Below, in pieces: positions 17,088-24,975 of a stretch of DNA of 51,197 bases. The stretch covers positions 1 to 51,197 of the forward strand of contig CBDFHE010000011.1 in the NCBI GenBank assembly GCA_965247455.1, given 5' to 3'. Each line of letters begins with the position of its first letter. Position 1 is the stretch's first letter. A model generated the notes under the pieces. The model was not told the DNA's origin and made no database searches. It worked only from the letters and a program-made list of their open reading frames with translations. The DNA is from JACZYA01 sp965247455 (lineage in GTDB: Bacteria > Acidobacteriota > Terriglobia > Acidiferrales > 2-02-FULL-67-57). Both the position numbers and the translations under genes were made by a program.

Positions 17088-17318
17088 ATGACCAAAGCCT
17101 ACGTTTTCATCAAAGCCAAAGCCGGAAAAACCAAGGACGTCGCCAAAGCCCTGCTGGCGCTCGCCGGGGTCAAGGCCGCCGACCCCTGTTGGGGCACCCC
17201 CGACATCATCGCCGTCGTCAACATCAAAAACGAGCGCGCCCTCAACGACCTGGTCCTCAGCCAAATCCAGCAGATCAACGGCGTCGAGCACACCGAAACC
17301 CACATCGTCCTCGACTAA
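17088..17318 (+). CDS. stand-alone Lrp/AsnC ligand-binding (RAM) domain protein
   Basis: 76 residues, GGGAGGGAAAG upstream. The whole protein is an alpha/beta RAM domain: AYVFIKAKAGKTKDVAKALLALAGV, then WGTPDIIAVVNIKNERALNDLV and INGVEHTETHIVL. The DNA-binding helix-turn-helix of full Lrp/AsnC regulators is absent, so it likely binds an amino acid or modulates a full-length Lrp protein by co-oligomerisation. Confidence 0.8.
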   Translation: MTKAYVFIKAKAGKTKDVAKALLALAGVKAADPCWGTPDIIAVVNIKNERALNDLVLSQIQQINGVEHTETHIVLD

Positions 17319-17448
17319 CCCGCCCCACCACCCTTTGTCATTCCGAAGCCTGCCCGCCTTGGGCGGGCCTGCCCGCGCCTGCCTGCGGTAGGCAGGCATT
17401 CCTGCTCGTCCCGAGCAGAGCGAGGGGTCTGCGGAAGCTCGACCGAAA

Positions 17449-17501
17449 GCCGACGATGAATCCGCCGTGGCGGATTCATCGCCGCTACCTGTTCTGTCTT
17501 T
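17449..17501. repeat. inverted repeat hairpin (family D)
   Basis: GACGATGAATCCGCC and GGCGGATTCATCGCCGC form a long stem, a variant of the TAGCGGCGAAGAATCC units seen near 9157, 11575 and 28505. It lies between the RAM-domain gene and the converging membrane-protein gene. Confidence 0.5.
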
Positions 17502-17576
17502 GTGGGTCGCGGCTTCAGCCGCGACATTCCCACCGCCAACTCTCAGGGCTTCAGCCCCTGAAGTACCGTTTTCTCC

Positions 17577-18011
17577 TCAGCCTCGCCGCCAGGTCTGCAC
17601 CACCAGCCACCCCGAAGCCGCCAGCAACAGCGGCGAGGAGTACACCCCCGGTATCAGCCGACCGAAGTAAAAAGACCCGGCGATGTGCAGCAAGCTGTGC
17701 CCCAGCATCAGCACCCCAAGGAAATACGAAAACGGCACCATCCAACCCGCCCCCTGAAAAACGAAGCGCGAGAGCACCAGCAGCAGCACCACCGCCAGAA
17801 TCAATCCCCCAAACAACACCCCAAAGCTAAACGTCGGCAACGGCGCCCACGGATAGCGCGCCCGGATCGCCTCCACCAGCGGGTTCCAGACCGAGAGGAA
17901 ATCCGTCAGCGCCTCGTCCGCCACATGCACCGCCAGCGCCAGCGTCAACGCCACCCACGCCCACCCCTGCTGCACCACCGTCGTTGCCCTCTCGGCTTCG
18001 GTTGATTTCAT
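17577..18011 (-). CDS. four-helix membrane protein, HXXEE-like
   Basis: 144 residues from the ATG at 18011 (GGGAGG upstream). Four hydrophobic helices are seen. The first contains HVADE, and the third and fourth have GHSLLHIAGSF and RLIPGVYSSPLLL. An acidic-histidine motif in helix 1, a conserved histidine in a later helix and a PG pair are features of the HXXEE family of putative membrane metalloenzymes; the assignment is tentative. Confidence 0.6.
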   Translation of the reverse strand: MKSTEAERATTVVQQGWAWVALTLALAVHVADEALTDFLSVWNPLVEAIRARYPWAPLPTFSFGVLFGGLILAVVLLLVLSRFVFQGAGWMVPFSYFLGVLMLGHSLLHIAGSFYFGRLIPGVYSSPLLLAASGWLVVQTWRRG

Positions 18012-18165
18012 CTCACCCTCCCCTGCTTTTGGTGCTTGCCTCTCCGCCCCTCTGTCCATCCATAATTATATGTTATGAAGTCCGGAAGAGGTGCTTCGCA
18101 CCCGCCAACCGCTCATCTGCTCCCGAATTCATAACGTATTTACCTGAACCAACTCGATTACTTAC

Positions 18166-18195
18166 TTGACTATGGAACCCCCAAGAATGTAACTT
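18166..18195 (+). promoter_or_regulatory. candidate promoter of the 50-residue gene
   Basis: TTGACT (18166-18171) and TAACTT (18190-18195) are spaced 18 nt in an AT-rich patch, 20 nt before the start codon at 18215. The -10 match is weak. Confidence 0.35.
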
Positions 18196-18214
18196 TTGGC
18201 AATGCAGGTGTAAT

Positions 18215-18367
18215 ATGGCAAGCGATAAGAAGCCAGCCCCGGCCCAATCTCCGCCTGCACAGCAGCAGCCCTCCAACCCTTCGCCATCTAGGGAGCCCAT
18301 TGTCCGACCGCAAGACTCAAAATGGGAAACATTCGACGAAGAACCTGCCAAAAAAGAGACAAGATAA
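18215..18367 (+). CDS. small proline/lysine-rich protein
   Basis: 50 residues: ATG with AGGTG 4 nt upstream. It starts with a Pro/Gln-rich disordered stretch and ends in an acidic-basic tail with a single tryptophan (SKWETFDEEPAKKETR). No family is recognised. The last 80 nt overlap the 3' end of the opposite-strand membrane-protein gene. The local base composition is markedly less GC-rich than the surroundings. Confidence 0.45.
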   Translation: MASDKKPAPAQSPPAQQQPSNPSPSREPIVRPQDSKWETFDEEPAKKETR

Positions 18368-18878
18368 ACAACAAGGTACCTCCGTAGGCCCAGCGTATTC
18401 CTCTGCGCACAGATTTGCCTTTCTGGCTTGTAAGTTTGCTCTGATACTCCGTGGAAGCTGCCAGAGTAAGACTGAAATTCGCCATGCCTCCATCGACAGA
18501 TTCCGATGAGTCAACGGAACGCAGTGCGACATCCTCAGCAAGAGGAACCGGTCGAGCTGTAGGACCAAAAGCTTTGACGAAGTGCCACCCTGAATTAAGC
18601 AAACAAAGGCCACCAAATACAATAAGCATCATCGCTGGCCAGTCAATGAGCATCCCTCTTGAAAGCAAGAAGGAAAAAACTGCCCAGCCACCGAACGCTA
18701 CCGAGAAAACAAATTTTAGAAGGCCGAGGCTTTTCTCTTCCAAGTAGCGGGCATTGCCAAACGTGAATTTGAGACGGAACTTGGCATAGTCCAGCACCCA
18801 ACCATAGTTCTTCCCCGGCTGTGGCTGGTAGGAATTAGCTTTGTCGTACCATTCTTTCTCGACTGAATCCATATGCAT
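18288..18878 (-). CDS. membrane protein with a 2-TM hairpin, unknown
   Basis: 196 residues. An N-terminal soluble part (YDKANSYQPQPGKNYGWVLDYAKFRLKFTFGNARYLEEKSLGLLKF) leads into two adjacent helices (about 48-92). A polar linker and a third helix (163-183) follow. The plan of a charged amphipathic helix entering a helical hairpin resembles the 2-TM effector proteins of nucleotide-signalling defence systems, but no cyclase, CARF or SLOG gene is nearby, so this is only a structural resemblance. The AT-richer codon use suggests recent acquisition. Confidence 0.6.
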   Translation of the reverse strand: MHMDSVEKEWYDKANSYQPQPGKNYGWVLDYAKFRLKFTFGNARYLEEKSLGLLKFVFSVAFGGWAVFSFLLSRGMLIDWPAMMLIVFGGLCLLNSGWHFVKAFGPTARPVPLAEDVALRSVDSSESVDGGMANFSLTLAASTEYQSKLTSQKGKSVRRGIRWAYGGTLLFILSLFWQVLRRMFPILSLAVGQWAP

Positions 18879-18914
18879 CTCCTCTAACCACTTGCTTTTC
18901 CTACTATTATATTG

Positions 18915-19109
18915 CTACTCTCGCTCCACCACCGCTGCTTCCCAGGCGGCCTCGACTGAATCCTGGTAGATAATCCAGCGCCCACCCACCTTGCGGCCGG
19001 AGAGCTTCCCCTCCTCCAGCCAGCGGTAGATGGTGTCCTTCGACTTCCCCAGCAGCCGCGCCGCCCGCGCCACCGACAGCACCGTCCGCTTCTCCTCCGC
19101 CGCCAGCAA
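18915..19109 (-). CDS. excisionase-type helix-turn-helix protein, 5' end cut by IS
   Basis: 64 residues. TVLSVARAARLLGKSKDTIYRWLEEGKLSGRKVGGRWIIYQDSVEAAW is the winged HTH domain shared by excisionases, MerR-like single-domain proteins and phage regulators. A TTG at 19109 can serve as start, only 6 nt from the end of IS copy 2 (19116), so the original start and promoter have probably been lost. Such proteins often accompany integrases or toxin-antitoxin genes. Confidence 0.7.
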   Translation of the reverse strand: MLAAEEKRTVLSVARAARLLGKSKDTIYRWLEEGKLSGRKVGGRWIIYQDSVEAAWEAAVVERE

Positions 19110-19115
19110 ACTTGG

Positions 19116-20785
19116 CCCGGATTTCCGATTTGGCTGTGGTACCGTATCGCCAGGACCAGTCGCTGCGCCTTGAGTTTTGGGGCTCCGACGTAAGGAACCA
19201 CACTACGGAGGGTGACACCCGGTGGGTGAATTACAACACGAGCCATTCCAGTTCGCGTTCAACGGCTTCTTGAAAGTCGCGTTCCAGGGATCGCGCGTCA
19301 CTTCTGACGCTGGCCTCATTCTGGTGCGCGAGTTGGATGAACGTCTGGGGCTGGAGACACTCATCGCCGAGCACCTGAGCGATTCCCGACAGGGGATGAA
19401 CACCCAGTTCAGCGTGGTGGATCTCCTGCGGCAGTCGGTCTACAGTCGCCTCGCGGGCTACGAAGATCTCAACGACGCGGGGCGCGTGTCGGCAGACCCA
19501 ACATTTCGTCTCATCGGGTCGCCAAAGCGCTGGGACCGGGGTGCGGCGCTGACATCGACGCTGCATTGGTTCGAGACAGAGCTGCTGACCCACGAGGAGA
19601 ATCTCGTCGGGTTGAGGGCCGTGAACCGGGAGGTGCTTGCACAGGCCGAGATGGCGACGCGCGCCGACCGGATCGTGCTCGACATGGATTCGAGCGAGAG
19701 CCCGGTGCATGGGGCGCAGGAAGGGAGCGCCTATAACGGGCACTTCGAGTCCGTCTGCTACCACCCGCTGTTTCTGTTCACCGAGCATGGGGACTGCCTC
19801 GCCGCCACGCTGCGGCCAGGCAACGTGCATAGCGCCGACGACTGGGACGACCTGCTCGTACCGGAGATTGACCGGCAGCAGGTGGAGGGCAAGCGCGTAG
19901 CGTTCCGCGCAGACGCCGCGTTCGCGAAGCCCGAGATCTACGACGCGCTCGAGCAGCGCGACGTGGACTATGCCATTCGCATGCCGGCGAACAAGAGCTT
20001 GGAGCTGGAAATCGAAGACATCCTCTTTCGTCCGCCGGGACGGCCGAGCTGCAAGCCCTTGGTGCGCTACCAGAGTTTCCGCTATCAGGCCAAGAGCTGG
20101 ACCACGCCCAGACGGATCGTCGCCAAGGTGGAGCACCACCAAGGTGAGCTGTTCCCTCGCGTCGGCTTCATCGTGACCAACATGGCCCTCCCGAGCCGCT
20201 CGGTCGTGCGGTTTTACAACAAGCGCGGTACGGCGGAGCAATGGATCAAGGAAGGCAAGCAGGCCACCCACTGGACGCGGCTGTCGTGCCATCGTTTCCG
20301 GGCGAACGAGGTGCGCCTGCAACTGAGCGTCCTGGCCTACAATCTGGGCAACTTGTGGCGCAGACTGGTCCTTCCGCTGCGGGTCAAGCGCTGGTCGCTC
20401 ACGAGTCTCCAGCAGCGACTGGTGAAAACTGGGGGCCGGCTGGTGAAGCATGCGCGGTACTACTGGCTTCTGCTGGCGGAAGGGCATCTCACGCGGCGGC
20501 TGTTCGGCGACATGCTGCGGAGGATCTGGGCGCTACCCGTGCCGGCAGGCTGACGCGCGGCCTGAAGTGCAACGAAGCCCGCCCGGCGATGACACGGGGC
20601 ACACGTGTGGAGCGGTGTCTGAGAAATGCCCGAAAAGCAGGGGTTCCAGTCGGTCGCACGTCGGCGCGGGCTCAGATGAAGGCCTTTGAAGCTGAGCGAT
20701 TGTGCGACGATCGAAGTTTTTGTGCGATCGGCGGCGATCGGGTGTATAAACGTGCCATCAGGGGCAGGCAAAACGGAAATCCCGG
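19116..20785 (+). mobile_element. IS1380-family insertion sequence, copy 2 (no target duplication)
   Basis: 1670 bp with intact terminal repeats, oriented opposite to copies 1 and 3. The flanking pentamers differ (CTTGG on the left at 19111-19115, TCTAT on the right at 20786-20790), unlike copies 1 and 3, which have perfect 5-bp duplications. The simplest reading is that recombination or deletion changed one flank after insertion. Confidence 0.92.
19222..20553 (+). CDS. IS1380-family transposase (copy 2)
   Basis: 443 residues, identical to copy 1 at the protein level with all three catalytic acidic residues. One synonymous difference from copy 1 lies at codon CTC-AAG of LRVKRW (G instead of A on the opposite strand). 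Confidence 0.93.
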   Translation: MGELQHEPFQFAFNGFLKVAFQGSRVTSDAGLILVRELDERLGLETLIAEHLSDSRQGMNTQFSVVDLLRQSVYSRLAGYEDLNDAGRVSADPTFRLIGSPKRWDRGAALTSTLHWFETELLTHEENLVGLRAVNREVLAQAEMATRADRIVLDMDSSESPVHGAQEGSAYNGHFESVCYHPLFLFTEHGDCLAATLRPGNVHSADDWDDLLVPEIDRQQVEGKRVAFRADAAFAKPEIYDALEQRDVDYAIRMPANKSLELEIEDILFRPPGRPSCKPLVRYQSFRYQAKSWTTPRRIVAKVEHHQGELFPRVGFIVTNMALPSRSVVRFYNKRGTAEQWIKEGKQATHWTRLSCHRFRANEVRLQLSVLAYNLGNLWRRLVLPLRVKRWSLTSLQQRLVKTGGRLVKHARYYWLLLAEGHLTRRLFGDMLRRIWALPVPAG

Positions 20786-20808
20786 TCTATGCCTCTGTGT
20801 CTCGGTGG

Positions 20809-21567
20809 CTAAGTTATCTGCACGGCTATCATCGCCGCGCCGCTCACCAGCAGCACAACTCCAATCGCCCGCTTGAGCGTCGGCACCGGCAGCCGGCCGG
20901 AGAAGTGCGCCCCCACGTAAGCCCCGACCAGCGCCGCCGCGCCCACCACTGCCAGCGGGGTCAACGCCACCTGCCCTTGCGCCAGGTGGCCCACCGTGGC
21001 CGCCAGTCCCTGCGCCAGCCCGATGGCCATGTTGGTCCCCACCGCGCGGCGCGCGTCCACCCCCAGCCAGCGAATCATCGCCGGCAAGCGCAGGCTGCCC
21101 AGCAGCATCCCCACCATTCCGCTCAGCACCCCGATGACGAACCCAATTGTTATCTCAGCCAGATACTGCCGCTGCGCGCCCTGCGCGATCGGCACTTCCG
21201 CCGGTGCGCTCGCCGCCCGCAACAGCATCCGCGTCCCCTCGCTCAGCAGCAGCGCCGCAATCAACCCCAGCAGCACGGCACGCGGAAGGGCGCGCGTGAG
21301 GAACGAACCTATCAAGCCGCCCACCACCGCCGCGCCACCCAACCGCACCAGCAGAGCCACATCCACCCGACCTTCGCGCGCGTGCTTGGTGGTGCCGCCG
21401 GCGGCGGCCACCGTGCTCACCGCCAAGTTGGTGCCCGCCGCCAGGGTTGCGTTGCCTTCCAGCAGCGCCAGCACCAGCGGCCAGCGCAGATTCCCCAGCA
21501 CCAGTCCCACCAGCCCGCCCGCCAGCGACGGCCCCAGCCCGGTCAGTATCGCCTGCACCCACCACAT
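20809..21567 (-). CDS. TauE/SafE-family permease
   Basis: 252 residues, about eight transmembrane helices in two repeats. Glycine-rich repeats LTGLGPSLAGGLVGLVLGN and IGFVIGVLSGMVGMLLGSLRLPAMIRWLGVDARRAVGTNMAIG match the TauE/SafE architecture (GxxxGxxxGxGGGxxxxP). Members export sulfite, sulfoacetate or other organic anions. A sulphur link is weakly supported by the rhodanese gene 800 bp upstream. Its stop lies 24 nt from the end of IS copy 2. Confidence 0.8.
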   Translation of the reverse strand: MWWVQAILTGLGPSLAGGLVGLVLGNLRWPLVLALLEGNATLAAGTNLAVSTVAAAGGTTKHAREGRVDVALLVRLGGAAVVGGLIGSFLTRALPRAVLLGLIAALLLSEGTRMLLRAASAPAEVPIAQGAQRQYLAEITIGFVIGVLSGMVGMLLGSLRLPAMIRWLGVDARRAVGTNMAIGLAQGLAATVGHLAQGQVALTPLAVVGAAALVGAYVGAHFSGRLPVPTLKRAIGVVLLVSGAAMIAVQIT

Positions 21568-21698
21568 GGTTTCAACTCATGAACAGAGACAACCAACGAT
21601 ACCACTCCGTCGGCTGTGTAGAATGTACGGGAATACCAGAGTGACAAACCGACGAAGAAGCCGGAGCTTCTTCGCCGCTACTCCTTCTCTCCAATTTG

Positions 21699-21721
21699 GT
21701 GGCGCAGACATTCTTGTCTGC
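21699..21721 (+). repeat. REP element, left flank of the RAYT
   Basis: GTGG (21699-21702) precedes the palindrome GCAGACATTCTTGTCTGC (21704-21721). It is in inverted orientation relative to the REP on the other side of the transposase gene. Confidence 0.8.
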
Positions 21722-21730
21722 GACGGATGG

Positions 21731-22186
21731 CTATTGCCGCTTCGCGTACCAACCCGGGTATCGCCAAGGATCAACGGTCAACCCGGCTTTTACGGGATTC
21801 TTCAGCATATACTCCAGCTTTTCTTGTAGCTCCGCTTGATCCCGAACGATTCGATCGAATGATTCGTCCTGCCAGAGCCTCCCTCTTACCCCCCGCTTCC
21901 CGTTTATCTGACGCGCGGTAACCCCTTTGATCCCTTTCAAAATCCGGCTCAAGCTGAGGCCGGCACTCGGCGCAAGCACGAGGTGGACATGATTAGGCAT
22001 GACCACTAATGCCACCAACTCATAGTACTGCCCATCGCCGGAAAGAATGTGCTCTCGTACCAACGAAATTTCCTCAGCGTCCAACCGCCCTTCCCTAAGC
22101 CGGAAAGTTACGAAGTAGATAGAGCCCTTCAGCCTCCAGTGGGGCAACCGGCGATGTGAAACGCGAAGAGTTGCGTCATCTCTCAT
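21731..22186 (-). CDS. REP-associated tyrosine transposase (RAYT, IS200-like HUH)
   Basis: 151 residues from the ATG at 22186. The HUH motif VVMPNHVHLVLAP (His66 and His68) and the downstream YMLKNPVKAGL (Tyr126 as likely nucleophile) are the Y1/TnpA-REP signature; RRLPHWRLKGSIYFVTFRL is the usual N-terminus. Upstream ATGs lie inside REP sequence and are rejected. The gene sits between two oppositely oriented REPs of the same sequence as those dispersed through the window, the standard arrangement of a RAYT with its cognate repeats. It would act as a single-strand endonuclease/transferase on REP hairpins. Confidence 0.88.
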   Translation of the reverse strand: MRDDATLRVSHRRLPHWRLKGSIYFVTFRLREGRLDAEEISLVREHILSGDGQYYELVALVVMPNHVHLVLAPSAGLSLSRILKGIKGVTARQINGKRGVRGRLWQDESFDRIVRDQAELQEKLEYMLKNPVKAGLTVDPWRYPGWYAKRQ

Positions 22187-22196
22187 GAAGAAGAAG

Positions 22197-22288
22197 GCAG
22201 ACAAGAATGTCTGCCCCACCATTAGATTGAAGCAATCGCCTGCACCGGATGCCCTCACACAAACCGGTGGCGCAGGCATTCTTGTCTG
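22197..22288. repeat. REP doublet, right flank of the RAYT
   Basis: A minus-strand REP (22197-22214, with GTGG beyond it at 22217-22220 on the opposite strand) is followed by a plus-strand REP (GTGG at 22266-22269, palindrome 22271-22288). Two REPs in inverted orientation separated by about 55 nt form a REPIN-like unit. Confidence 0.75.
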
Positions 22289-22333
22289 CGTCTTGGTCGG
22301 CTGTCGGCTACCGGCCGCGAGGAACTACACAAC

Positions 22334-22708
22334 TCACTTCTCAGTGGGGAAGCCGGCTTCGTTCCAAGCGCGCCAGCCGCCCCACATGGAGGCGACGTTC
22401 TTGTAGCCCATCTTCTGAAGGTTGTCGGCGGCCAGCGCCGAGCGGAACCCGCCCCCGCAGTAGAGCACCAGCGGCGTCTCGAAGTCCGAGACCAAGCCCT
22501 CGATGTCGCGCTCCACAATCCCCTTGCAGAGCGAGACCGCGCCCGGCAGCCGCCCGCGCGCGTACTCCTCGCCTTCGCGCACGTCCAGCAGGCGGAACGC
22601 CTCGCCGTTGTCCAACTTTTCCTTGACCTGCTCGACCGAAAGCTCCGCCACCCGCTGCCGCACCTCTTCCACCAGCGCCAGAAAATGCGGCGAATGTTTC
22701 TTGCTCAT
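22334..22708 (-). CDS. rhodanese-domain protein
   Basis: 124 residues. Single rhodanese domain: FRLLDVREGEEYARGRLPGAVSL (CH2A-type region) and the active loop LYCGGGFRS with Cys84 as persulfide carrier, then NVASMWGGWRAWNEAGFP. Its ATG overlaps the stop of the upstream membrane-protein gene (ATGA), indicating translational coupling. It probably transfers sulfane sulphur in the cytoplasm. Confidence 0.88.
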   Translation of the reverse strand: MSKKHSPHFLALVEEVRQRVAELSVEQVKEKLDNGEAFRLLDVREGEEYARGRLPGAVSLCKGIVERDIEGLVSDFETPLVLYCGGGFRSALAADNLQKMGYKNVASMWGGWRAWNEAGFPTEK

Positions 22709-23037
22709 GACTGTTTCCCTCGGCGGCCCGCCACCTGCTTCTCCACCAGATCGCGGGTGGCGTTCAGGTTGCGGGCCACGTCCAGCAGCAGGAAGAAAAT
22801 CTCCGCCGCCGCTCGCACCACGATGAAATAAACCGCCGCTGCACCCAGCGCCATGGCGCTGTGAGCCACCCGCTGCGGCAGCGACTCTTCCGCAAACAAC
22901 AGCACCAGCACCGCGAACACCACCCCCACCACCAGCCCCACGAATCCGGTCAGGTTAATCACCTTGGCATAGAGCCGCAGCGCCGGGTAACGTTCCCGGC
23001 CGTTCCCCTGGCGGCGGCGATCCCAATTCGGCGGCAT
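22705..23037 (-). CDS. two-helix membrane protein coupled to rhodanese
   Basis: 110 residues from the ATG at 23037 (GGGAGGAG upstream). Two transmembrane helices (NLTGFVGLVVGVVFAVLVLLFAEE and SAMALGAAAVYFIVVRAAAEIFFLLLDVA) lie between basic ends. No family is recognised. The 4-nt overlap with the rhodanese gene indicates an operon. Confidence 0.65.
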   Translation of the reverse strand: MPPNWDRRRQGNGRERYPALRLYAKVINLTGFVGLVVGVVFAVLVLLFAEESLPQRVAHSAMALGAAAVYFIVVRAAAEIFFLLLDVARNLNATRDLVEKQVAGRRGKQS

Positions 23038-23519
23038 TGTCTCTCCTCCCGAGCGGGTCGCATCCGGCAGGCGCTTCCTTCCCCCGACTCGGCAAGCCCT
23101 CGAACTAGTAGCGGTCGGCAGTCTAGGCCAGCCGCTCCGCCAAACACAAGTCCCTTCTCGGTCGAAAGCACCTGTGCCGCTCTCCCCGCAAGGGCCACCC
23201 TGGCATATCAAGCAACGAAGTTTTCTGAAACCGCACGCGACCCAGGCGCATCCAACCCTCCATCAACCCAGTGGGGGGCAACAATGGGCACCCGCAGGAC
23301 CGACACCCAAGCCGCCGCACTTCCCGCCCAACCCCTTCGCCGATGTAGCACCTTCGCCCATGGGCCCTCTCCCGGCGGGTGCTGCGCCTAGATAAGACCT
23401 AACTCCTAGAGCACAAAAGACGCGCCGCCCGGGGGGTCTGGAGCGGCCAGCAGGTATGTTTCCTTGCCCGGCCCGCGCCGCTGTTTTATTTCCGAAAAAC
23501 TTACAAGGAGGGAAATACC
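23038..23519. other. divergent intergenic region, no gene seen
   Basis: This region separates the rhodanese operon (minus) from carbonic anhydrase (plus). Open frames of 60-80 codons exist, one Pro-rich on the plus strand ending at 23395, but none has a ribosome-binding site or recognisable content. No repeats of the REP family are present. Confidence 0.4.
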
Positions 23520-24020
23520 ATGAGCATCATCGATGAAGTCGTAAGAGCCAATCAAAGCTACGCCCGGAGCTTTACGCTCGGGACTCTGCCTATCCCGCCG
23601 GCCCGCAAGCTGGCGGTGGTGGCCTGCATGGACGCCCGCCTAACGGTGGAGCCGATGCTGGGCCTCAAAACCGGCGACGCCCACATCATCCGCAACGCCG
23701 GCGGCATTGTGACCGAAGATGCCGTGCGCTCGCTCCTCATCTCCCATCACCTGCTGGGCACCGAGGAGTTCGTCATCATCAACCACACCGACTGCGGCAT
23801 GCTCACCTTTAAGGACGAGGAGCTGCACGCCCGCCTCCAGCAGCAGACCGGAACCGCGGCGGTGGCCCCGGCGCGCTTCCACGCTTTCAGCAACCTGGAG
23901 GAGAACGTCCGCCAGCAAATCCAGAAGCTCCGCTCGCACCCGTGGGTGCCCCGGCAGATTCCCGTCCGGGGCTTCATCTACGACGTCAAGACCGGCCAGC
24001 TCAACGAGGTCGCACCCTGA
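23520..24020 (+). CDS. beta-class carbonic anhydrase
   Basis: 166 residues, strong AAGGAGGG site. Zinc ligands are complete: CMDAR (Cys36, with the Asp38-Arg40 dyad) and HTDCG (His89, Cys92). IIRNAGGIVTEDAVRSL is the conserved substrate-pocket strand. It interconverts CO2 and bicarbonate in the cytoplasm. The length is that of the compact bacterial/archaeal beta-CA clade. Confidence 0.92.
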   Translation: MSIIDEVVRANQSYARSFTLGTLPIPPARKLAVVACMDARLTVEPMLGLKTGDAHIIRNAGGIVTEDAVRSLLISHHLLGTEEFVIINHTDCGMLTFKDEELHARLQQQTGTAAVAPARFHAFSNLEENVRQQIQKLRSHPWVPRQIPVRGFIYDVKTGQLNEVAP

Positions 24021-24058
24021 CGCCCGCAGGGAGAGTGGGTCGTACCCTGCCAGGCCGG

Positions 24059-24137
24059 GCTAGTGTTCAAATTTCGCACCGAGCCCCCAGGCCCCTGCCT
24101 GGGGGGCGGTGTCCCCTGATCAGATTAGGACACTACT
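24059..24137 (-). mobile_element. MITE copy C, internally deleted
   Basis: 79 bp. TAGTGTTCAAATTT on the left and GATTAGGACACTAC on the right correspond to the terminal repeats of the 130-bp elements at 34283 and 36705. The GCACCGAGCCCCCAGG...CCTGGGGG hairpin arm is retained while most of the other arm is missing. It lies in the opposite orientation to the other two copies, downstream of carbonic anhydrase. Confidence 0.7.
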
Positions 24138-24237
24138 CCGGCCGGCAAGGAACTTGAGAAAAACGGGGGGATAGCGCATCCTTAACACAGCCGCCCTGCC
24201 GTTGCGGCCACACACCCCAAGGGGAGAGGTGAAGGAA

Positions 24238-24792
24238 ATGGCGAAATGGACTTTTGAACCGGGACACACGGCGGTGGAGTTTCGCGCCCGGCACATGATG
24301 GTCAGCTGGGTGCGCGGGCACTTCAAGAATGTCCATGGCACAATGGAGTTTGATCCGGAAAACCCTGCCAGCTCTTCCCTCGAAGTCACCATGAACGCCA
24401 AAGAACTCTGGTCGGGAGACCCGGAGAGAGATGCCCACCTGCGAGGTGCTGACTTCCTGGACGCGGAAAACCATCCCACCATCACCTTCAAGGGCAATCA
24501 GGTCGAGCAGACCGGGGGCAACAACTACAAAGTCACCGGCGATTTGACCCTTCGCGGCGTGACTCGCAAAGCCACTTTGGAGGTGCACTACCTGGGGCAG
24601 TGGGAAACGCCCTATTGGGAGGGCAGCGTGGATAAAGGGCCCATCACCCGCGCGGGTTTTCTGGCCACCGCCGCCATCAATCGTCACGACTTCGGCGTGA
24701 GTTGGAACGCTACCATGGAAAAAGGCGGGCTGGTGGTGGGCAACGAAGTTGTCATCACCATAGACGTGGAAGCGCTCCGGGAAAAGGATTGA
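24238..24792 (+). CDS. YceI-family protein
   Basis: 184 residues from the ATG at 24238 (GGGGAGAGGTGAAGG upstream). The lipocalin-like YceI pattern is clear: WTFEPGHTAVEFRARHMMVSWVRGHFKNVHGTMEFDPENP, the central LRGADFLDAENHPTITFKGN, and GDLTLRGVTRKATLEV. Members bind polyisoprenoid or other amphiphilic ligands. No signal peptide is present, so this one is probably cytoplasmic, unlike E. coli YceI. Confidence 0.9.
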   Translation: MAKWTFEPGHTAVEFRARHMMVSWVRGHFKNVHGTMEFDPENPASSSLEVTMNAKELWSGDPERDAHLRGADFLDAENHPTITFKGNQVEQTGGNNYKVTGDLTLRGVTRKATLEVHYLGQWETPYWEGSVDKGPITRAGFLATAAINRHDFGVSWNATMEKGGLVVGNEVVITIDVEALREKD

Positions 24793-24849
24793 CTCCTCGC
24801 GGCTGATTGCGCGTTTGCCGGTGGTTCCTTCGAGCCCGACCGCGCCAGC

Positions 24850-24975
24850 CTAGCTTCCGCAGGTGGGAGTTTCGGGCTTGGAGTCGGAGGTGCCCCAGTA
24901 GAGGTCGCGGTAGGTTTTGCCTTTCTTCAGGCGAACCTCGGCCAGCTCGTCGGCCACCCGCGCGGCGCTGCCCCT
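24850..24975 (-). pseudogene. C-terminal remnant of an unidentified protein
   Basis: The minus strand encodes about 40 residues that read like a real protein end (RVADELAEVRLKKGKTYRDL then YWGTSDSKPETPTCGS, stop at 24850). An upstream in-frame stop follows within a few codons and there is no ribosome-binding site, so most of the gene is missing. A GTG inside would give a 35-residue product. Its family is not identified. Confidence 0.3.

Noticed and set aside
18288..18878. Calling the membrane protein a CBASS or similar defence effector
   Set aside because: No cyclase, sensor or other defence gene is nearby; only the helix layout is similar.
14813..20785. Composite transposon formed by IS copies 1 and 2
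   Set aside because: Copy 1 has its own perfect 5-bp duplication, so it inserted alone; outer flanks of the pair do not match.
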